Positions 6,084 to 8,470 of a DNA stretch of 8,470 nucleotides are shown here, one piece after another. The stretch is from JAFKKF01 sp035651055 (GTDB lineage Bacteria; Pseudomonadota; Alphaproteobacteria; Rhizobiales; Kaistiaceae). The translations under genes were made by a program, and so were the position numbers. Position 1 is the stretch's first letter, and every line of letters begins with the position of its first letter. The stretch is taken from positions 1 through 8,470 of the forward strand of contig DASRGK010000044.1 of the NCBI GenBank assembly GCA_035651055.1, read 5' to 3'. Under the pieces are notes generated by a model that was not told the origin of the DNA, made no database searches, and saw nothing but the letters and a program-made list of their open reading frames with translations.

Positions 6084-7010
6084 ATGCGACTTGCGACTGC
6101 CCTGCTGATCCTGTGCGCCCTCGTGAGCGCCTCCGACGCCGCCTCCCGGAAGGCGGCCGACGCCAAGAAGACGACCGACCCGAAGAAGATCACCTTCGCG
6201 CCGTTCAAGGACGAGCTTTTCCAGTATCCGAAAGTGCTCTCCGAGACGCCCGACGGCTCGCGCGTGGTCATCGATTTTTCGCGCCAGCGCGACGTCGACG
6301 GCCGCGACTCGCATCCCGAGACCCAGGCGGACGCCGACCGCGTTTCGCTTGACGTCGACAAGAAGCAGTCCGACCTGAAGCTGAGCGACGCCGGCGTCGA
6401 AGTGTCCTTCGTCTCGGTCGGCGATTTCACCAAGCCGGCGAAGTTCGCCTTCATCTTCGTCCACGGCGCCAACGGCGACCGCTACCAGGGCGTCTCCGAC
6501 GAGACCTTCGGCGGCAACTTCAACCGGCTGAAGAACCTGGTCGTCAACGCCGGCGGCATCTATCTCTCGCCGGGCATGCGCAACCAGACCAGTATCGGGA
6601 CGGCCCAGGCGAAGCTGCTCATCACTGAATTCGAGAAGCGCTCGCCGGGCGCGCCGGTCTATGTCGCCTGCGCCTCGAATGGCGGCAAGATCTGCGCCCG
6701 TCTCCTCGAAGACGCCAGCATCGCGCCGGTGCTCGGCGGGGTCGTCCTTCTCGGCTCGACATCGGCGACCAGCATCGCGCGGAACGGCGAGGCGGTCGCC
6801 CGCCGCGTGCCGATCGTGGTGGCGCACGGAACCGGCGACTACATCGTCTCCTGGTTCGGCGCGTCGCGTCTCTACAAGGAACTGCGCGCCAAGGATCCCG
6901 CCTATCCCGTCAGGCTGCTTCTCTTCCAGACCGGGAAGCACGGCACGCCGATGCGCATGATCGACTGGCGGGCCGAACTCAACTGGATGCTCGCGGCCAA
7001 GGGCAAGTAG
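6084..7010 (+). CDS. Exported alpha/beta-hydrolase-like protein, first tandem copy
   Basis: I do not recognise a named family for this 308-residue protein, but the order of elements is that of an alpha/beta hydrolase. An N-terminal signal peptide (cleavage near A19, SDA-AS) is followed by a Lys/Asp-rich spacer. Then come FIFVHGANGDR (oxyanion-type HG at 127-128), the nucleophile elbow C196-A-S198-N-G200, the acid loop HGTGD (D252) and GKHGTP (H286). S198, D252 and H286 form a plausible triad. The elbow has Cys where G-x-S-x-G normally has its first Gly. Other shared blocks are FGGNFNR and GGIYLSPG. About half of the first 125 aligned residues match the next gene product by eye. The likely site is the periplasm; esterase, lipase or amidase activity are all possible. 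The Shine-Dalgarno site is poor, but this ATG gives a good signal peptide. The next gene starts 9 nt after the stop. Confidence 0.8.
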   Translation: MRLATALLILCALVSASDAASRKAADAKKTTDPKKITFAPFKDELFQYPKVLSETPDGSRVVIDFSRQRDVDGRDSHPETQADADRVSLDVDKKQSDLKLSDAGVEVSFVSVGDFTKPAKFAFIFVHGANGDRYQGVSDETFGGNFNRLKNLVVNAGGIYLSPGMRNQTSIGTAQAKLLITEFEKRSPGAPVYVACASNGGKICARLLEDASIAPVLGGVVLLGSTSATSIARNGEAVARRVPIVVAHGTGDYIVSWFGASRLYKELRAKDPAYPVRLLLFQTGKHGTPMRMIDWRAELNWMLAAKGK

Positions 7011-7019
7011 GCCGGGATC

Positions 7020-7922
7020 GTGCGCCCGCTTCGACTTGTCGTTCTCGGCATTGCCGCCGCCTCCACGCTGGGCGGGGCGCTGGCTGCCGGCAGCTACCGG
7101 CTGGCGCCGTGGAAGGACGAGCTGTTCAAGTATCCTGGCGTGCTTTCCACCCAGGACGGCGGCGACTATGTCGTCGTCGACTATTCGGAGAAGCGCGACC
7201 TCGATCGCCGCGACATCGTGCCGGAAAAGCAGACCAGGCCGGAATACGTCTCCCTCGACACCAAGGCGGTCGAGCGGGACCTGACGCTGGACGCCGGCAA
7301 AGCGAGCGTCAAATACATCTTCGTCGGCAAGTCGCCGGCCAAGGCCAGGGCGATCGTCATCTACATCCACGGCCGCAACGGCAACCGTTTCCAGGGCGCC
7401 AATGACGGGATGTTCGGCGGCAACTTCAACCGCATCAAGAACCTGATGATGCGGAACGGCGGCATCTACCTGTCGCCGGGCCTGCCCGATCTCGGCAAGC
7501 CGGGCGCGGCGCAGGTGAAGGCGCTGATGCTCGAATATGCCCGGCAGTCGCCGGGGGCGCCGATCTTCCTTGCCTGCGGGTCGCTCGGCGGGCGCGTGTG
7601 CTGGGCCATCGCCAGGGACCCGGAGGCGTCGAGGCTCCTCGGCGGCCTTCTCCTGATGGGATCGACCCATGACGACGGGTTCCTGAAGACCGCGGCCGTC
7701 ACCGGCGGCGCCAAGCGCATCCCGATCTACCTAGGCCACGGCAGCGACGACCCGATCATCAAGTGGCAGACACAGGCCGAGTTCTACAACCGGGTGCGCG
7801 CGGCGGCGCCCGGCTATCCGATCAGGTTCGCGCTCTTCCGAACCGGCTCGCACGGAACGCCGATCCGCATGACCGACTGGCGGCTCATCCTCAACTGGAT
7901 GCTGGAAGTCGACGCGAAATAG
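7020..7922 (+). CDS. Exported alpha/beta-hydrolase-like protein, second tandem copy, GTG start
   Basis: The 300-residue paralogue of the preceding protein shares its whole architecture: hydrophobic N-terminal signal segment (about 6-23, ALAAG end), APWKDELFKYPGVLS, YIHGRNGNR (HG at 117-118), FGGNFNR, GGIYLSPG, elbow C186-G-S188-L-G190, acid loop HGSDD (D244) and SHGTP (H278). The putative triad is S188, D244 and H278, again with Cys at the first elbow position. It lacks the Lys/Asp-rich spacer after the signal peptide seen in copy one, which accounts for most of the length difference. GTG at 7020 is the only standard start between the in-frame TAG of the previous gene and the signal peptide, so the start is fairly firm although the ribosome site is weak. 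The 9-nt gap implies cotranscription and perhaps translational coupling. Substrate unknown. Confidence 0.8.
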   Translation: MRPLRLVVLGIAAASTLGGALAAGSYRLAPWKDELFKYPGVLSTQDGGDYVVVDYSEKRDLDRRDIVPEKQTRPEYVSLDTKAVERDLTLDAGKASVKYIFVGKSPAKARAIVIYIHGRNGNRFQGANDGMFGGNFNRIKNLMMRNGGIYLSPGLPDLGKPGAAQVKALMLEYARQSPGAPIFLACGSLGGRVCWAIARDPEASRLLGGLLLMGSTHDDGFLKTAAVTGGAKRIPIYLGHGSDDPIIKWQTQAEFYNRVRAAAPGYPIRFALFRTGSHGTPIRMTDWRLILNWMLEVDAK

Positions 7923-7945
7923 CCGCGCTTTCCCGCCACCGGCCG

Positions 7946-7968
7946 CCGCGCTAGACCTGTAGGCGCGG
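7946..7968 (+). repeat. Hairpin just before the permease ribosome site
   Basis: CCGCGC (7946-7951) pairs with GCGCGG (7963-7968) around an 11-nt loop; an alternative pairing uses CTA with TAG. No T-run follows. It sits 4 nt before the GGGGAG ribosome site of the permease gene, where it could protect the transcript end or influence translation. In this GC-rich DNA a 6-bp stem may be chance. Confidence 0.3.
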
Positions 7969-7985
7969 GAGCGGGGAGCGGGCGG

Positions 7986-8470
7986 TTGAGTGCCATCGCA
8001 TTTTTCGGGGCGGTCGAGCTAGGGCTGATCTACGCCTTCGTCGGCCTTGCCGTTTACCTCGCCTTCCGCGTCCTCGATTTCCCAGACCTCACCGTCGACG
8101 GCTCGTTTCCGCTGGGCGCGGGGGTTTGCGCGGTCCTTATCATCGGCGGGGTCAGCCCGTGGCTGGCGACGCTGGCCGCGATGGCTGCCGGCGCGGCGGC
8201 CGGGCTGGTTACCGCCTTCCTCAACGTCCGTTTCAGGATCCTGCACCTCCTCGCCTCGATCCTCACGATGATCGCGCTCTTCTCGGTGAACCTCCGCGTC
8301 ATGGGACGGCCGAACCTCGCGCTCCTGACGCAGGACACCATCCTCACCCCATTCTACGGTCTGGGCCTGCGCGACTACCTCGTCCGGCCGGTTTTTCTCG
8401 CCGTGCTGGTGATGATTGCCGTGATCGGGATCGGCCTGTTCCTGGCGACCGATTTCGGGCTGGCGATGCG
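7986..8470 (+). CDS. ABC transporter permease (TrpY/COG4120-type), N-terminal part, TTG start, runs off the right edge
   Basis: The frame stays open to the window edge, giving 161 codons of a hydrophobic protein. It begins (L/M)SAIAFFGAVELGLIYAFV and continues with YLAFRVLDFPDLTVDGSFPLGAG, HLLASILTMIALFSVNLRVMGRPNLALL and TDFGLAMR. These are typical of the permease that partners the COG2984 binding proteins (branched-chain-type permease fold, BPD_transp_2). About four membrane helices are visible. No ATG or GTG occurs in frame between the upstream in-frame stop (7920-7922) and the conserved N-terminus. TTG at 7986 is therefore chosen, with GGGGAG (7973-7978) 7 nt upstream. It most likely forms a transporter with the receptor encoded at 5002-5952. 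The ATPase gene is expected immediately to the right, outside the window. Confidence 0.88.
   Translation, partial: MSAIAFFGAVELGLIYAFVGLAVYLAFRVLDFPDLTVDGSFPLGAGVCAVLIIGGVSPWLATLAAMAAGAAAGLVTAFLNVRFRILHLLASILTMIALFSVNLRVMGRPNLALLTQDTILTPFYGLGLRDYLVRPVFLAVLVMIAVIGIGLFLATDFGLAM

Noticed and set aside
6006..7670. Long open frame on the minus strand opposite both hydrolase genes (554 codons)
   Set aside because: It mirrors the codon structure of the tandem hydrolases in GC-rich DNA. Its internal similarity is explained by the duplication on the other strand, it is rich in Arg/Asp/Val without recognisable domains, and the + strand frames have clear motifs and signal peptides.
1..8470. CRISPR array, tRNA/rRNA, insertion sequence, integrase or toxin-antitoxin genes
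   Set aside because: No direct-repeat arrays, RNA gene signatures or recognisable transposase, integrase or toxin motifs were seen in either strand.

Overview
The window is GC-rich chromosomal DNA with dense, short-gapped genes and non-ATG starts. Gene content points to an alphaproteobacterium, most likely Hyphomicrobiales: a TadE/TadG-like VWA protein, a YbaL-type antiporter ending in a cyclic-nucleotide-binding domain, and a TrpX-type ABC system. This placement is inferred from gene families; no rRNA or marker gene is present.

Layout. 1-100 (-) is the 5' end of a MaoC-like dehydratase gene. 101-401 is a 301-base divergent intergenic region with a strong inverted repeat and a cluster of TTAA sites. 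402-1718 (+) encodes a TadG-like pilus-assembly/VWA protein. It converges with 1771-3534 (-), a CPA2 cation:proton antiporter, across a shared bidirectional terminator. 3641-4147 (-) is a small four-helix membrane protein with a GTG start. It diverges from 4275-4895 (+), a LysE/RhtB exporter, with two TTGAC boxes arranged as a palindrome between them.

From 5002 everything is on the + strand. First comes a periplasmic TrpX-type ABC substrate-binding protein (5002-5952) with its own terminator. Two tandem paralogous, probably exported alpha/beta-hydrolase-like proteins follow (6084-7010 and 7020-7922). The last gene is the 5' end of an ABC permease of the partner family (7986-8470, TTG start, runs off the window).

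The most interesting structure is this last block. The substrate-binding protein and permease, normally adjacent genes of one transporter, are separated by a duplicated hydrolase pair. Both hydrolases keep an apparent Ser-Asp-His triad but have a C-x-S-x-G nucleophile elbow. One reading is that the periplasmic hydrolases release a compound that the transporter imports; this is inference from gene order only. I saw no tRNA, rRNA, CRISPR array, insertion sequence or phage gene.
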